Assembly: GCF_900103985.1 (NCBI RefSeq)
Contig: NZ_FNIE01000002.1
Span: forward strand, 654,005 to 718,004
DNA from: Actinacidiphila guanduensis
GTDB lineage: Bacteria; Actinomycetota; Actinomycetes; Streptomycetales; Streptomycetaceae
DNA length: 64,000 nt
Reading direction: 5' to 3'
Positions within the stretch are counted from its first letter, which is position 1; every line of letters starts with the position of its first letter. This document shows, one piece after another, positions 1-8,917 of this stretch. The translations under genes were made by a program, and so were the position numbers. The notes under the pieces are model-generated. The model saw nothing but the letters and a program-made list of their open reading frames with translations. It made no database searches and was not told the origin of the DNA.

Positions 1-9
1 GTCTTCCTG

Positions 10-1770
10 ATGGCCTTGAGCGTGGAGGAGATCGACGTGTCCAGAACGGTCGCGGACGAACTGTGGGAAATGCTGGCCGGCGCGGGGGTCCGCCGTTGCT
101 ACGGGATCGTCGGCGATGCCCTGAATCCCGTCGTGGACGCGATGCGCCGCAACGGTTCGCTGGACTTCGTCCACGTGCGGCACGAGGAGTACGGGGCGTT
201 CGCCGCGGTCGCCGAAGCCCGCCTGACCGGGCGCCCGGTAGCGGTGTGCGGCACCGCCGGCCCGGGGGTCGTGCACCTGATCAACGGCATCCTCGACGCG
301 CGCAAGGAGCGGGTGCCGATCATCGTGATCGCGGGCGACACCGAGACCGGCGTCATGGACAGCGAGACCGTCGAGGAACTCAACCCGTACCAGTTCTTCG
401 GCCAGGCCGCCCTGTACGTCGGGCGGCTGGTCAATCCGCAGCAGCTGCGGACGGTCGTCACTTCCGCGGTGACCACCGCGATCACGAGTTCCGGTCCGGT
501 CGTGCTGTCGATCCCCGGGGACGTGGCCGCCGCCGACGCCCCGAAGGGCCGCTTCGAGCTCCGGGTGCCGCGGCCGGCCCGGCCGCCGGCCGCTCCGGCC
601 GACCTCGACGCCATGGCCTCGATCATCAATGAGGCGCGCACGGTCGCGATCTTCGGCGGCTACGGCTGCGCCGACGCCGGCGCCGAGGTGCGGGCACTGG
701 CGGAGAAACTGAGCGCGCCCGTCGGCTACTCGCTCAAGGGCAAGCAGTTCCTGGAGCACGACAACCCGCACGCGGTGGGGATGACCGGGCTGCTCGGCTA
801 CGGCGGCTGCTGGGAGGCGATCAACGGCGCCGACGTGCTGCTGATGCTCGGAACGGACTTCCCGTTCAGCAGCTTCCTGCCGCACAAGAAGGTGCGGATC
901 ATCCAGCTCGACCAGGACGCGAGCCGCCTCGGCCGGCGCGTGCCCGTGGAGCTGGGCGTGGTGGGGGACGTACGGGCCACCGTGTCCGCGCTGCTGCCGA
1001 TGGTCGAGGCGAAGCCCGCGAACAGCCTGCTCACCGACGCCGTCAAGAAGACCGAGCGGTTCCACCGGCGGGCGCGGCACTACGTCGACAAGGGGCCGCG
1101 GACCAAGCCGATCCGCCCGGAGTTCCTGGCCGCGACGGTGAGCGATCTCGCCGCCGACGACGCGCTGTTCTTCGCCGACACCGGCACCGCCGTCATCTGG
1201 GCCGCCCGCCACATCCGCTACGGAGGCGGTCGGCGCCTGTTCGGTTCGTTCTCCTGGGCGTCGATGGCCAACGCCGCCCCGAACGCCTTCGGCGCGCAAC
1301 TCGCATACCCCGGGCGCCAGACGATCGCGCTGTGCGGCGACGGCGGATTCACCATGCTGGGCCTCGGCGACCTGCTCACCCAGGTGGAGCGCCGTGCGCA
1401 GGTCGTGCAGATCGTGCTGAACAACGGCGGCCTGGACTTCGTCAAGATCGAGCAACAGGAGGCGGGCATCGTCCCGTTCGGGACGGCGTTCACGAACCCC
1501 GACTTCGCCGCGGTCGCGGAGGCGATGGGGGCCAAGGGCATCCGCGTCGAGGACCCCGCTGATCTGGCCGGCGGGGTGCGCGAGGCACTGGCACACAAGG
1601 GCGGGCCGGTCGTCCTCGATGTGCTCGTGGACCCGTACGCCCTGGCGCTGCCCGCCCACGTCCCGGCGGAGACCGCCAAGGGCTTCACCTTGAGCGTGAC
1701 CAAGCAGGTGTTCACCGGCCATCTCGACGAGGTCGTCGAGACGGCCGCGCACAACATCGGGCTCGTCTGA
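10..1770 (+). CDS. poxB: PoxB-like thiamine diphosphate enzyme (pyruvate oxidase / pyruvate:quinone oxidoreductase type)
   Basis: A 586-aa protein with the three-domain ThDP-enzyme layout. The N-terminal PYR domain carries the activating glutamate in HEEYGAFAA (about residues 58-66). A central Rossmann-like domain follows. The C-terminal PP domain has the GDG...NN cofactor motif (GDGGFTM near residue 443, LNNGG about 27 residues later). Length and motifs fit pyruvate oxidases that decarboxylate pyruvate to acetate and pass electrons to quinone or oxygen. Acetolactate synthase or another 2-oxo-acid decarboxylase cannot be excluded from motifs alone. ATG at 10 is the first start visible, and the window edge hides any upstream signal. 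The next gene starts 111 nt downstream, so co-transcription is possible. Confidence 0.75.
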   Translation: MALSVEEIDVSRTVADELWEMLAGAGVRRCYGIVGDALNPVVDAMRRNGSLDFVHVRHEEYGAFAAVAEARLTGRPVAVCGTAGPGVVHLINGILDARKERVPIIVIAGDTETGVMDSETVEELNPYQFFGQAALYVGRLVNPQQLRTVVTSAVTTAITSSGPVVLSIPGDVAAADAPKGRFELRVPRPARPPAAPADLDAMASIINEARTVAIFGGYGCADAGAEVRALAEKLSAPVGYSLKGKQFLEHDNPHAVGMTGLLGYGGCWEAINGADVLLMLGTDFPFSSFLPHKKVRIIQLDQDASRLGRRVPVELGVVGDVRATVSALLPMVEAKPANSLLTDAVKKTERFHRRARHYVDKGPRTKPIRPEFLAATVSDLAADDALFFADTGTAVIWAARHIRYGGGRRLFGSFSWASMANAAPNAFGAQLAYPGRQTIALCGDGGFTMLGLGDLLTQVERRAQVVQIVLNNGGLDFVKIEQQEAGIVPFGTAFTNPDFAAVAEAMGAKGIRVEDPADLAGGVREALAHKGGPVVLDVLVDPYALALPAHVPAETAKGFTLSVTKQVFTGHLDEVVETAAHNIGLV

Positions 1771-1807
1771 GCATTCCGCGACGAAGGAATTGCCCGGCAG
1801 GGCGGCC

Positions 1808-1827
1808 CTTGCGCGGCAGCGCGCAAG
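1808..1827. terminator. Hairpin between poxB-like gene and O-methyltransferase
   Basis: Perfect 8-bp inverted repeat CTTGCGCG / CGCGCAAG with a GCAG loop, 37 nt after the poxB-like stop and 55 nt before the methyltransferase start. There is no T run, so it may be a weak terminator, an attenuator or a processing site. Confidence 0.35.
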
Positions 1828-1881
1828 AGGCGCGCTGAAAGACACATGTGCCCGCGAAAATTTATTCATTGGAGAACATCG

Positions 1882-2925
1882 ATGGCAGTAACCGACGCAC
1901 CCGCGGCGTCCGCGGGCGGACTCCCCGCGATTCCCCCCTCGGCCGTCATGGTGCAGATGCTGGCGGGGTTCCAGATCTCCCAGGCCCTGATGGCGGTCGC
2001 CGAACTGGACATCGCCACGGTGCTCGTCGGGGGACCGCTCACCGTGGGCGAGGTCGCCGGCAGGACGGGCACGGACGCGTCCGCCGTCCTGCGGCTGGTC
2101 CGGTCCCTGGAACCGCTCGGCATCTTCGTCCTCGGCGAGGGCGACCTGGTCACCGTCACCCCGCTCGGTGCGACGCTCGCACGGGGCACCGACCATTCGG
2201 TGCGGGACGCGGCTCTTTACTGGCAGCACACCCACTACGCGCCCTTCGGCGAGTTCTCGCACAGCGTGCGCACGGGCGAAGCAGGCACGGTGAAGTTCCT
2301 CGGAAAGCCGTTCTTCGAGTGGGTCGCGGAGGACCCCGCGCTGGTGGAGCTGCAGAACAACTGCTTCGCCACCGTGACGGACACCCTGAAGATCGGCATG
2401 TTCGAGGGCTACCGGCTGCCGGCCGGCACCGTCGTCGCGGACATCGGCGGTGCGGACGGCGCCATGCTCGCGCAGCTCCTCGCCGACGAGCCGGACAGGA
2501 AGGGGATCGTCTTCGACCTCCCCGGTGTCGTCGCCGACGTGCCGCAACTCCTGGCGGCCCAGGGCTTGTCCGCACGTATCCAGGCCGTCGGGGGAGACTT
2601 CTTCGACGAGGTGCCGGCCGCGGACGTCTACGTCCTGTCCCATGTCGTCCACGACTGGGACGACGAATCCGCCGCGCGCATCCTGAGGAACATCGCGCGG
2701 GCGGCTGAGCCCGGTGCGCGCCTCGTCGTGATCGAGAGCGTGATCCCGGCGACCGGCGAGCCGCATTTCTCGAAGATGCTCGACCTCATCATGCTCGGCC
2801 TCTACCCCGGCCGTGAACGCACCGAATCGGAGTACCGCGCGCTGCTCGCCACCGCCGGATTCACGCTCGACCGTGTCGTCCCCAGCCCGACGCCGTATTC
2901 CTTCATCGAGGCCACGCTGGACTGA
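1882..2925 (+). CDS. SAM-dependent O-methyltransferase (PF00891 type)
   Basis: 347 aa. The N-terminal helical part resembles the dimerisation domain of small-molecule O-methyltransferases. The C-terminal Rossmann domain has the SAM-binding motif VADIGGADGAM near residue 184 and the late motif LSHVVHDWDDE that contains the catalytic-region His-Asp pair of plant and polyketide O-methyltransferases. I place the start at ATG 1882 because GGAGA lies 6 nt upstream; the in-frame ATG at 1846 lacks a comparable ribosome site. No polyketide or other biosynthetic genes are nearby, so the substrate is unknown. A strong convergent hairpin follows. Confidence 0.82.
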   Translation: MAVTDAPAASAGGLPAIPPSAVMVQMLAGFQISQALMAVAELDIATVLVGGPLTVGEVAGRTGTDASAVLRLVRSLEPLGIFVLGEGDLVTVTPLGATLARGTDHSVRDAALYWQHTHYAPFGEFSHSVRTGEAGTVKFLGKPFFEWVAEDPALVELQNNCFATVTDTLKIGMFEGYRLPAGTVVADIGGADGAMLAQLLADEPDRKGIVFDLPGVVADVPQLLAAQGLSARIQAVGGDFFDEVPAADVYVLSHVVHDWDDESAARILRNIARAAEPGARLVVIESVIPATGEPHFSKMLDLIMLGLYPGRERTESEYRALLATAGFTLDRVVPSPTPYSFIEATLD

Positions 2926-2992
2926 GGAAGCTCGCCGCCGTGCCGGTACGTCGTCCGGCCCGCCGAAACCGGCGGTGTGCGGCGGAATTCGG

Positions 2993-3032
2993 CCCCGGCC
3001 CCCCGTACTGAGGACGGTACGGAGGGCCGGGG
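2993..3032. terminator. Bidirectional terminator hairpin
   Basis: A 16-bp stem with one mismatch (CCCCGGCCCCCCGTAC against GTACGGAGGGCCGGGG) and an 8-nt loop lies between the methyltransferase (+) and the GH12 gene (-). Its position between convergent genes supports a shared terminator, although no T run follows. Confidence 0.6.
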
Positions 3033-3136
3033 TCGGTGATCCGCTCGGCCGGTCATCCCGACCGGCCATCGCCACCCGGTGCGGCATCCGCCGGCCGTGG
3101 GATTGCTCCGACGCTCTCGGTGGGGCCGAGAGGGGA

Positions 3137-4357
3137 TCAACTGGGCAGGGTCCACTGCTGGTTGGTGCCGTTGCCGCAGTCCCAGATCTGCAGCCGGGTG
3201 CCGTTGGCGGAACTCGGGCCGGTCGCGTCGAGGCACTTGCCGGAGCCGGTGTTGACCAGGTGCCCGCCGGTGGCGGTCCACTTCTGGGCGGCTGTGCCGT
3301 TGCAGTCGTACAGCTGCACCTGGGTGCCGTCGGCGGTGCCCGCCGCCGTCACGTCCATGCACTTGCCCAGGGCCCGAAGGCTGCCGTCCGGGCCTGTGGT
3401 CCAGTTCTGCGCGCTCGTCCCGTTGCAGTCGTAGAGCTGTACGGCGGCACCGTTGGCCGTGGAGGCGCCGGCCACGTCGGCGCACTTGCCCGCGTAGCCC
3501 GAACGGATCGGCCCGGTGGGCCCGCTGCCGCTCCCGCTGGCCTGTGCGGCGTCGAAGGAGAAGGAGTTCGTGCCGAGTCCCTGGCCGCCCTGCCAGATCT
3601 CGAAGCCGGCCTCGGCGTCGATGAGGTAGGAGTTCGGGCCGGTGGTGCCGCGGCGCACGGAGTCGTCGATCAGCGCCTTGATGTCGAGGCCGGAGACGGA
3701 CGTGGCGCCGCCCTGCAGGACGTAGGAGACGATGTTCCACGAGGTCTGGCGTCCCTGGTAGACGTCCCAGGTGTGGCCGGACACCGTGGTGGTGGCGGTC
3801 TTCGAGCCGAACGGGGCGACGCCGCCGCGGCTGTTGAGCCAGATCATGATCTCGCTGTCGTCCGGCTGGCCGCCGGTGGTGGGAGCGCTGTCGGTCCACA
3901 GGTCGTAGGCGACGTCGTAGGCGCCGGTCGCGGGCTGCGTGGTGGACCATGAGGAGGTCGCGCTCGCCAGCCGGCTCACCTGGATCGGCAGGTTGCTGCC
4001 GGTGGTGCACGCGCCCCAGTGGCAGCCCTTGTAGATCGACGGGTAGGTGGCGGGAGCGCCGCCGGAGAGGTGGAAATTCGCGGTGCTCACGGACCATGCC
4101 GTGCCGCCGGTGGCGGTGACGCACTGCGGGTCGCCGGAGTTCCACTCGTTGTTCTGCAGGGTGTACGCCCCGCCGGCGAGGCTGATCGAGCCCTGCGGCT
4201 GGCAGTTGGTGATCGGGGTGTCCTCAGGGCGGACCGTCCGGGAGGTCTGGGCGGCGTGGGCCGGCTGGCCGAAGGCGGCCAAGGCGAGGCAGGCGGCCGT
4301 GGCGGCGAGTGCCGCACGTGCGTGCCGGGGCCTGATCGTCAGGGGGAATGTGAGCAT
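3137..4357 (-). CDS. Secreted GH12 endoglucanase with ricin-type beta-trefoil lectin domain (CBM13)
   Basis: 406 aa. A Sec signal peptide (about residues 1-35, ending QPAHA) precedes a GH12 domain. The two catalytic glutamates expected of this retaining family are visible as Glu169 in DSEIMIW and Glu253 in AGFEIW. After a Ser-Gly linker, three QxW repeats (AQNW, AQKW, QQW) make a complete ricin-B/CBM13 lectin fold. The likely job is extracellular hydrolysis of beta-1,4-glucan or xyloglucan with carbohydrate tethering. Start chosen at ATG 4357, where the signal peptide begins and a GGAAGGG stretch lies upstream; an upstream in-frame extension to 4429 would bury the signal peptide. A dre-like palindrome lies about 220 nt upstream. 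Confidence 0.88.
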   Translation of the reverse strand: MLTFPLTIRPRHARAALAATAACLALAAFGQPAHAAQTSRTVRPEDTPITNCQPQGSISLAGGAYTLQNNEWNSGDPQCVTATGGTAWSVSTANFHLSGGAPATYPSIYKGCHWGACTTGSNLPIQVSRLASATSSWSTTQPATGAYDVAYDLWTDSAPTTGGQPDDSEIMIWLNSRGGVAPFGSKTATTTVSGHTWDVYQGRQTSWNIVSYVLQGGATSVSGLDIKALIDDSVRRGTTGPNSYLIDAEAGFEIWQGGQGLGTNSFSFDAAQASGSGSGPTGPIRSGYAGKCADVAGASTANGAAVQLYDCNGTSAQNWTTGPDGSLRALGKCMDVTAAGTADGTQVQLYDCNGTAAQKWTATGGHLVNTGSGKCLDATGPSSANGTRLQIWDCGNGTNQQWTLPS

Positions 4358-4573
4358 GGCCTCGTACCCTTCCGTGGGGGGACTTTCCGCTGGGCGAGGT
4401 CCGGCCCGGTGCCGGTGGAGCGCTCCCACGGGGGGGTGCGGGGGAGAACCGCGCTTCGCGGATTGCTGGACGGGGTGCGCTGTACGTGGGGTGGTGCGGG
4501 CCCGCCCAGGACGGGCAGGCGGCCGCCGGCTGTCGCGCAGGTGCGATTGAACCGGCCCGCTGGGGCCCGGTCA

Positions 4574-4585
4574 AGGTCTGGACCA
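4574..4585. promoter_or_regulatory. dre-like palindrome upstream of GH12 gene
   Basis: On the minus strand this reads TGGTCCAGACCT. It equals the 12-bp direct-repeat element I recall from Streptomyces chitinase promoters, and it matches the TGGTC(t/c)AGACC core of the DasR-responsive element. Only one copy is seen, about 217 nt before the GH12 start. The rest of the 4358-4685 gap shows no gene and no clear promoter. Confidence 0.4.
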
Positions 4586-4685
4586 ATGGGGGCCGGTGTG
4601 CGGGTCCCGGCTGGCGGGCGGGGGCGGACTCCTGCTCATGGACCCTGCCGGGCCGGGCACGGCTCCCTGCCCGGCAGGGGATCGG

Positions 4686-5405
4686 TCAGTCCTTCGCCGC
4701 GACGACCAGCGTGTCCGCGAGTGCCTCGGGGTGGGTCAGCATCGCCTCGTGCGGGCCGTCGCATTCGAGGACACGCGGGTTGGCCAGCCTGCCGGCCATC
4801 TCCTGGAAGAGCGCGCGGGGTACGCCTTGGTCGTCGCGCAGGAAGATGTAGCCGGCCGGCGGCGGGGTCTCCCAGAACCGGGGAAGGGAGATCGGCTCGG
4901 CCACCCATCCGAGGGGGACCGGGACCAGCCGGTCCATGACGGCGGCGAACTGCGCGTCGGTGGCCCCGTTCATGAAGTGGGCCTTCCAGACCTCGTGGTC
5001 GATCGGGATGGTCCGGTCCGGGTGCCGCGCGGCCGCCGCGTGGTCCGCCGCCACGAAGTGCCGGGGCAGCACGTCGTGGATCGCCTCGCCGTCACGGAGC
5101 ACCCAGGCGTCGACGAAGACGATTCTGCGGGTCTCCTCCCGCAGCCGGTCCGCGACGTACTGGACGACCGGTCCGCCGCCGCTGTGGCCCACGAGCACGA
5201 AGTCCCCGAGACCCTGCCGCCCGATGGCCCGGACGAGCGCGTCCCCGATGGTGTTGAGGGTGACGCCGTCGCGGCTCGCGGCGCCTTCCTCCGAACCGAG
5301 GAGGGTGGGCGCGAATACGTCATGTCCGCCGGCGCGAAGATGCGCGGCCACCGCGTCCCAGCACCAGCCGCCCTGCCATCCGCCATGGACGAGAACAAAT
5401 TGCAT
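4686..5405 (-). CDS. Alpha/beta hydrolase (small esterase, salicylate-esterase-like)
   Basis: 239 aa. The fold is marked by the N-terminal oxyanion motif VHGGWQGGW (residues 6-14), the nucleophile elbow GHSGGG with Ser75, and the C-terminal histidine in DGPHEAM near residue 218. Length and arrangement fit the compact EstC / plant salicylate-binding-protein-2-like esterases. There is no signal peptide, so it should act in the cytoplasm. The substrate is unknown. The gene diverges from the secreted phosphodiesterase that starts at 5690, and the 284-bp gap between them holds both promoters. Confidence 0.8.
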   Translation of the reverse strand: MQFVLVHGGWQGGWCWDAVAAHLRAGGHDVFAPTLLGSEEGAASRDGVTLNTIGDALVRAIGRQGLGDFVLVGHSGGGPVVQYVADRLREETRRIVFVDAWVLRDGEAIHDVLPRHFVAADHAAAARHPDRTIPIDHEVWKAHFMNGATDAQFAAVMDRLVPVPLGWVAEPISLPRFWETPPPAGYIFLRDDQGVPRALFQEMAGRLANPRVLECDGPHEAMLTHPEALADTLVVAAKD

Positions 5406-5689
5406 CAGAACACCCGATTCTGTTCATGTGCCGCCATAGCCGGGCCGTAGCCGGAGGGCGATGCCCACTCTCGCGTCCCCGCGTCCCGTATCGCCACCCC
5501 ACACCGGGCCCTGCGGATTCGCCGATCCGTGCCATGTTCCGGTCCAGGGTGCGGGCCGGGCTCGGGGGCGTGACCGTCTACAGGACTGTAGACATTCACG
5601 GGTGGGACGCCTGGGCGCCGTGGGGTGTTCATCCGCCGCACCTCTCATCGGTCGGCAGGAAACGCCGGACTCCTCCGAACTGGAGAACC

Positions 5690-7342
5690 ATGAACAAGGC
5701 AACCCGACTCGCCACGGCCCTCGCCGTGCTCGGCCTCACCGCCGCGGCCGTTCCCACCGCGTCCGCGACCAGCGGGCGCCCGCACCACCAAGGCGCGACC
5801 GCCCGGCACGTCCTGCTGCTGTCGGTCGACGGCCTGCACCAGTCGGACCTGGCCTGGTACGTCGCCCGGCACCCGCACTCCGCGCTCGCCCGCCTGGTGG
5901 GCGACGGCACCGAGTACACCCACGCGCGGACGACCGTCCCCTCCGACTCCTTCCCCGGCATGATCGGGCAGCTGACCGGCGGCAACCCCGGCACCACCGG
6001 CGTCTACTACGACGACACCTACAGCACCGCGCTGCTGCCCGCCGGCACGACCGACTGCAGGACGGCCGAGCCCGGTGCCGAGGTCGACCTGACCGAGGAC
6101 CTCGACCGGAACAAGGACTCCCTCGACGCCGGCCAGGGCCTGGCCGGCCTGCCGGGCAGCATCCTCGGCATGACCGGTGACGCGCGCTCGCTCATCGACC
6201 CCGCGAAGCTGCCGGTCGACCCCAAGACCTGCAAGCCGCTCTACCCGAACTCCTACCTGCGGGTGAACACGGTCTTCGAGGTGGCCCGTACGGCGGGTCT
6301 GCGCACCGCCTGGTCGGACAAGCACGCCGCCTACGACATCCTCAGCGGCCCGTCCGGCACCGGGATACAGGACCTGTTCGCCCCCGAGATCAACAGCCAG
6401 GCGATCGGCTACCCCGCCGGTGAGGACTGGACGAGCGACAACGCGGCCACCGAGCAGTACGACGCGTACAAGGTGCAGGCCGTGCGCAACGAGATCGACG
6501 GCTTCGACCACAGCGGCACGCACAAGGTCGGCACCCCCGCGATCTTCGGCATGAACTTCCAGTCCGTGTCCACCGCCCAGAAGCTGCCGCAGTCGGACGG
6601 CCTCAAGGGCGGCTACACCGCGACGGGAGCGCCGGGTCCGCTGCTCGCGAAGAACCTCGACTACATCGACGCCCAAGTCGCCACGCTGGAAGCCGAGATC
6701 GCCAAGCAGCACCTCCAGGACAGCACGACCGTCATCCTGTCCGCCAAGCACGGCCAGTCGCCGACCGATCCGGGCGCGCTGACCCGGATCGACGACGGAC
6801 CGCTCCTCGACGGCCTCAACGCGGCCTGGAAGGCCGCCCATCCGGGCGCCGGCGACCTCGTGGTGCACTCCGTGGACGACGACGCCATGCTGCTGTGGCT
6901 CAGCGACCGCTCCCAGGCCGCGGCCGACTTCGCCAAGGACTACCTGCTGCGCCAGTCCGGCACCGGCAACGGCATCGACGGCGCCGCGAAGCCGTTCACC
7001 GCCGCGGGCCTCAGCAAGGTGTACGCCGGGGACGAGGCGGCTCACTACTTCGGGGCGAAGCCCGGCGACTCGCGGGTCCCCGACCTCTTCGGCATCACGC
7101 AGTACGGCGTCGTCTACACCGGCGGCAAGGGCAAGATCGCCGAGCACGGCGGGGCGCTCGCCGACGACCGTGACGTCCCCCTCGTCGTCTCCGGCGCGGA
7201 CACCCCGCACGGCAGGCACGTGGCCGCGGCCGTCGAGACCACCCAGATCGCGCCCACGATCCTGCACCTGCTGGGCCTGGACCCGAACGCCCTGCAGGCG
7301 GTGCGGACCGACCACACCCGGGTGCTGCCCGCCGAGCACTGA
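5690..7342 (+). CDS. Secreted alkaline-phosphatase-superfamily protein (type I phosphodiesterase/nucleotide pyrophosphatase)
   Basis: 550 aa with an N-terminal Sec signal peptide (roughly residues 1-24, ending ASA). The metal and nucleophile region LLLSVDGLHQSDL followed by TTVPSDSFPG is typical of the NPP branch, where Asp binds metal and the Thr of the TTxPS segment is the nucleophile. Later metal ligands are suggested by SAKHGQSP and by IAEHGGAL. Predicted role: extracytoplasmic hydrolysis of phosphodiester or phosphate esters. I chose ATG 5690 because GGAG precedes it by a few bases and the signal peptide begins there; the frame stays open upstream to 5426 but without secretion-like sequence. 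Confidence 0.85.
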   Translation: MNKATRLATALAVLGLTAAAVPTASATSGRPHHQGATARHVLLLSVDGLHQSDLAWYVARHPHSALARLVGDGTEYTHARTTVPSDSFPGMIGQLTGGNPGTTGVYYDDTYSTALLPAGTTDCRTAEPGAEVDLTEDLDRNKDSLDAGQGLAGLPGSILGMTGDARSLIDPAKLPVDPKTCKPLYPNSYLRVNTVFEVARTAGLRTAWSDKHAAYDILSGPSGTGIQDLFAPEINSQAIGYPAGEDWTSDNAATEQYDAYKVQAVRNEIDGFDHSGTHKVGTPAIFGMNFQSVSTAQKLPQSDGLKGGYTATGAPGPLLAKNLDYIDAQVATLEAEIAKQHLQDSTTVILSAKHGQSPTDPGALTRIDDGPLLDGLNAAWKAAHPGAGDLVVHSVDDDAMLLWLSDRSQAAADFAKDYLLRQSGTGNGIDGAAKPFTAAGLSKVYAGDEAAHYFGAKPGDSRVPDLFGITQYGVVYTGGKGKIAEHGGALADDRDVPLVVSGADTPHGRHVAAAVETTQIAPTILHLLGLDPNALQAVRTDHTRVLPAEH

Positions 7343-7444
7343 CCCCCGCCCCGCCGGGCCGGTGCCGCGGTGCCCACGTCGGGGCGCCGCGGTGCCGGTC
7401 CGATCCGGTCACGCCCGGCCCCGGTGGTGAACGGGCCCCCGGGG

Positions 7445-8617
7445 TCAGCGGGTTGCCGTGGCCAGGAGCAGATCGGTGAGGCGGGCGGCGGCGTCGGGGC
7501 GGCCGTGGGCGCGGGCGCGGGCCGACATCGTGGCGCGCAGCGCCGGGTCGGCGAGCAGCGGGGCCGCCGCCGCCCGCAGGGCGTCGGGGGTGACATCGCC
7601 GCGCAGGGTGACCGCGGCGCCCGCGGCCTCCAGATAACGGGCGTTGTGCACCTGCTCGTTGCCCGCCGAAGTGGCCAGCGGCACGAAGACCGCCGGCTTG
7701 CCGAGCGCGGTGAGTTCGGCGAGGGTGCCGGCGCCGCTGCGGGAGATCACCAGGTCGGCCAGCGCGAGGACATCGGGCAGTTCGGGTCCGACGAAGCCGG
7801 TGAGGTGGTAGCGGGCGGCCAGATCGGGCCGCAGCAGCGGGAGTTGGGCGCGCAGCGCGTCGAAGTTGGCCGGACCGCACTGGTGCACGACGTTCGCCTG
7901 CTCCAGCAGCCAGGGCAGCGTGTCCCGGACGACGTCGTTGATCTGCTGGGCGCCCTGGGCGCCGCCGGTGACGTACACCGTGGGCAGCCGGCGGTCGAAG
8001 CCGCGCAGGCCGAGTGACCAGACCGCCTTGTCGGCGTCGCCGCCCAGGACTTCGGGCCGCACCGGGTTGCCCGTCACCACGGCGATGCCGCGCACGGCGG
8101 CGGGCAGCAGCGGCAGCGAGGACTCCGAGGAGACGGCGATGCGGGTGGCCGAGCCGGCGAGCTTGCGGTTGGCCAGGCCCAGCCGGACGGTCTGCTCGTG
8201 CAGCACCAGCGGGCGACGGCACATGCGGGCGGCCAGGCCCGCGGGCACTGCGACGTACCCACCCGTGGCGAGCACGACGTCCGGCCGGAACGCCAGGATC
8301 GCCCGGCGCGCCTGCGCGACGCCGAGCGGCACCCGAGCCATGTCCCGCACGTTCGACGGCGAGACCATCATCAGCGGGTTGCTCGCCCGCCGCAGCTTGC
8401 CGGTGGAGACCGGGGTGAACGCGATGCCCTCGGCGGGCGCGACCCGCGCCTCCAGCCCGTCCTGCGCGCCGATCCACAGCACGTCCAGCGCCCGCCCCTC
8501 CTCGGCGAGCCGGGCCCGCAGTGTGCGGACCGCGGTCAGGGCGGGGTAGGTGTGGCCGCCGGTGCCCCCTCCGGTGACGATCAGGCGGAAGGGCGGCAGG
8601 GACGAAGCGCTGTTCAC
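7445..8617 (-). CDS. murG: MurG-like UDP-GlcNAc:undecaprenyl-PP-MurNAc-pentapeptide GlcNAc transferase
   Basis: 390 aa GT28 glycosyltransferase. It shows the N-terminal GGGTGGHTYPAL loop that contacts the lipid-linked acceptor, the LHEQ motif, and the C-terminal UDP-GlcNAc site around SRSGAGTLAELTALGKPAVFVPL. MurG makes lipid II at the inner face of the membrane. It is not in a division/cell-wall (dcw) cluster here, so it may be a second copy or a paralogue acting on another lipid-linked sugar. GTG at 8617 gives a normal MurG N-terminus. The ribosome site is weak, and the longer frame to 8818 is low-complexity. Confidence 0.78.
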   Translation of the reverse strand: MNSASSLPPFRLIVTGGGTGGHTYPALTAVRTLRARLAEEGRALDVLWIGAQDGLEARVAPAEGIAFTPVSTGKLRRASNPLMMVSPSNVRDMARVPLGVAQARRAILAFRPDVVLATGGYVAVPAGLAARMCRRPLVLHEQTVRLGLANRKLAGSATRIAVSSESSLPLLPAAVRGIAVVTGNPVRPEVLGGDADKAVWSLGLRGFDRRLPTVYVTGGAQGAQQINDVVRDTLPWLLEQANVVHQCGPANFDALRAQLPLLRPDLAARYHLTGFVGPELPDVLALADLVISRSGAGTLAELTALGKPAVFVPLATSAGNEQVHNARYLEAAGAAVTLRGDVTPDALRAAAAPLLADPALRATMSARARAHGRPDAAARLTDLLLATATR

Positions 8618-8917
8618 GCCGCGCAGCCTACTGGGTGGGAAGGGTGAGCGGAGCGCACCCGCGCAAGGCACCGCGGGCCCCCAACGGGCCCCGGAGCCAA
8701 GGAAGTTCGGCCCGGACGGGCCGAAGAGCGGCCCGGTGCCGGAGGAGTTCACCGGCCCTTCGCGGCCGCCTCGCCCGGACGCAACGTGTGTACGGGACAT
8801 GTGAAATCTCACGGACACAGATGAGAGCTAGGATCCGCTCACACATGATCGGGTTTTGGCCGCGAGGCGCCGCGAAAGCGATGCGCCCGGGGCGGGGCCG
8901 GGCTGCTCGGATGCCGG
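8618..8917. other. Divergent intergenic region, murG-like / ATP-grasp
   Basis: About 300 nt without a convincing gene. It includes GTGAAATCTCAC, a short palindrome near 8801-8812, followed by a possible -10 hexamer TAGGAT at 8829-8834 on the plus strand. No matching -35 is clear. Confidence 0.3.

Noticed and set aside
1808..1827. Firm terminator after the poxB-like gene
   Set aside because: The hairpin is perfect but lacks a T run and is short, so it is kept only as a low-confidence feature.
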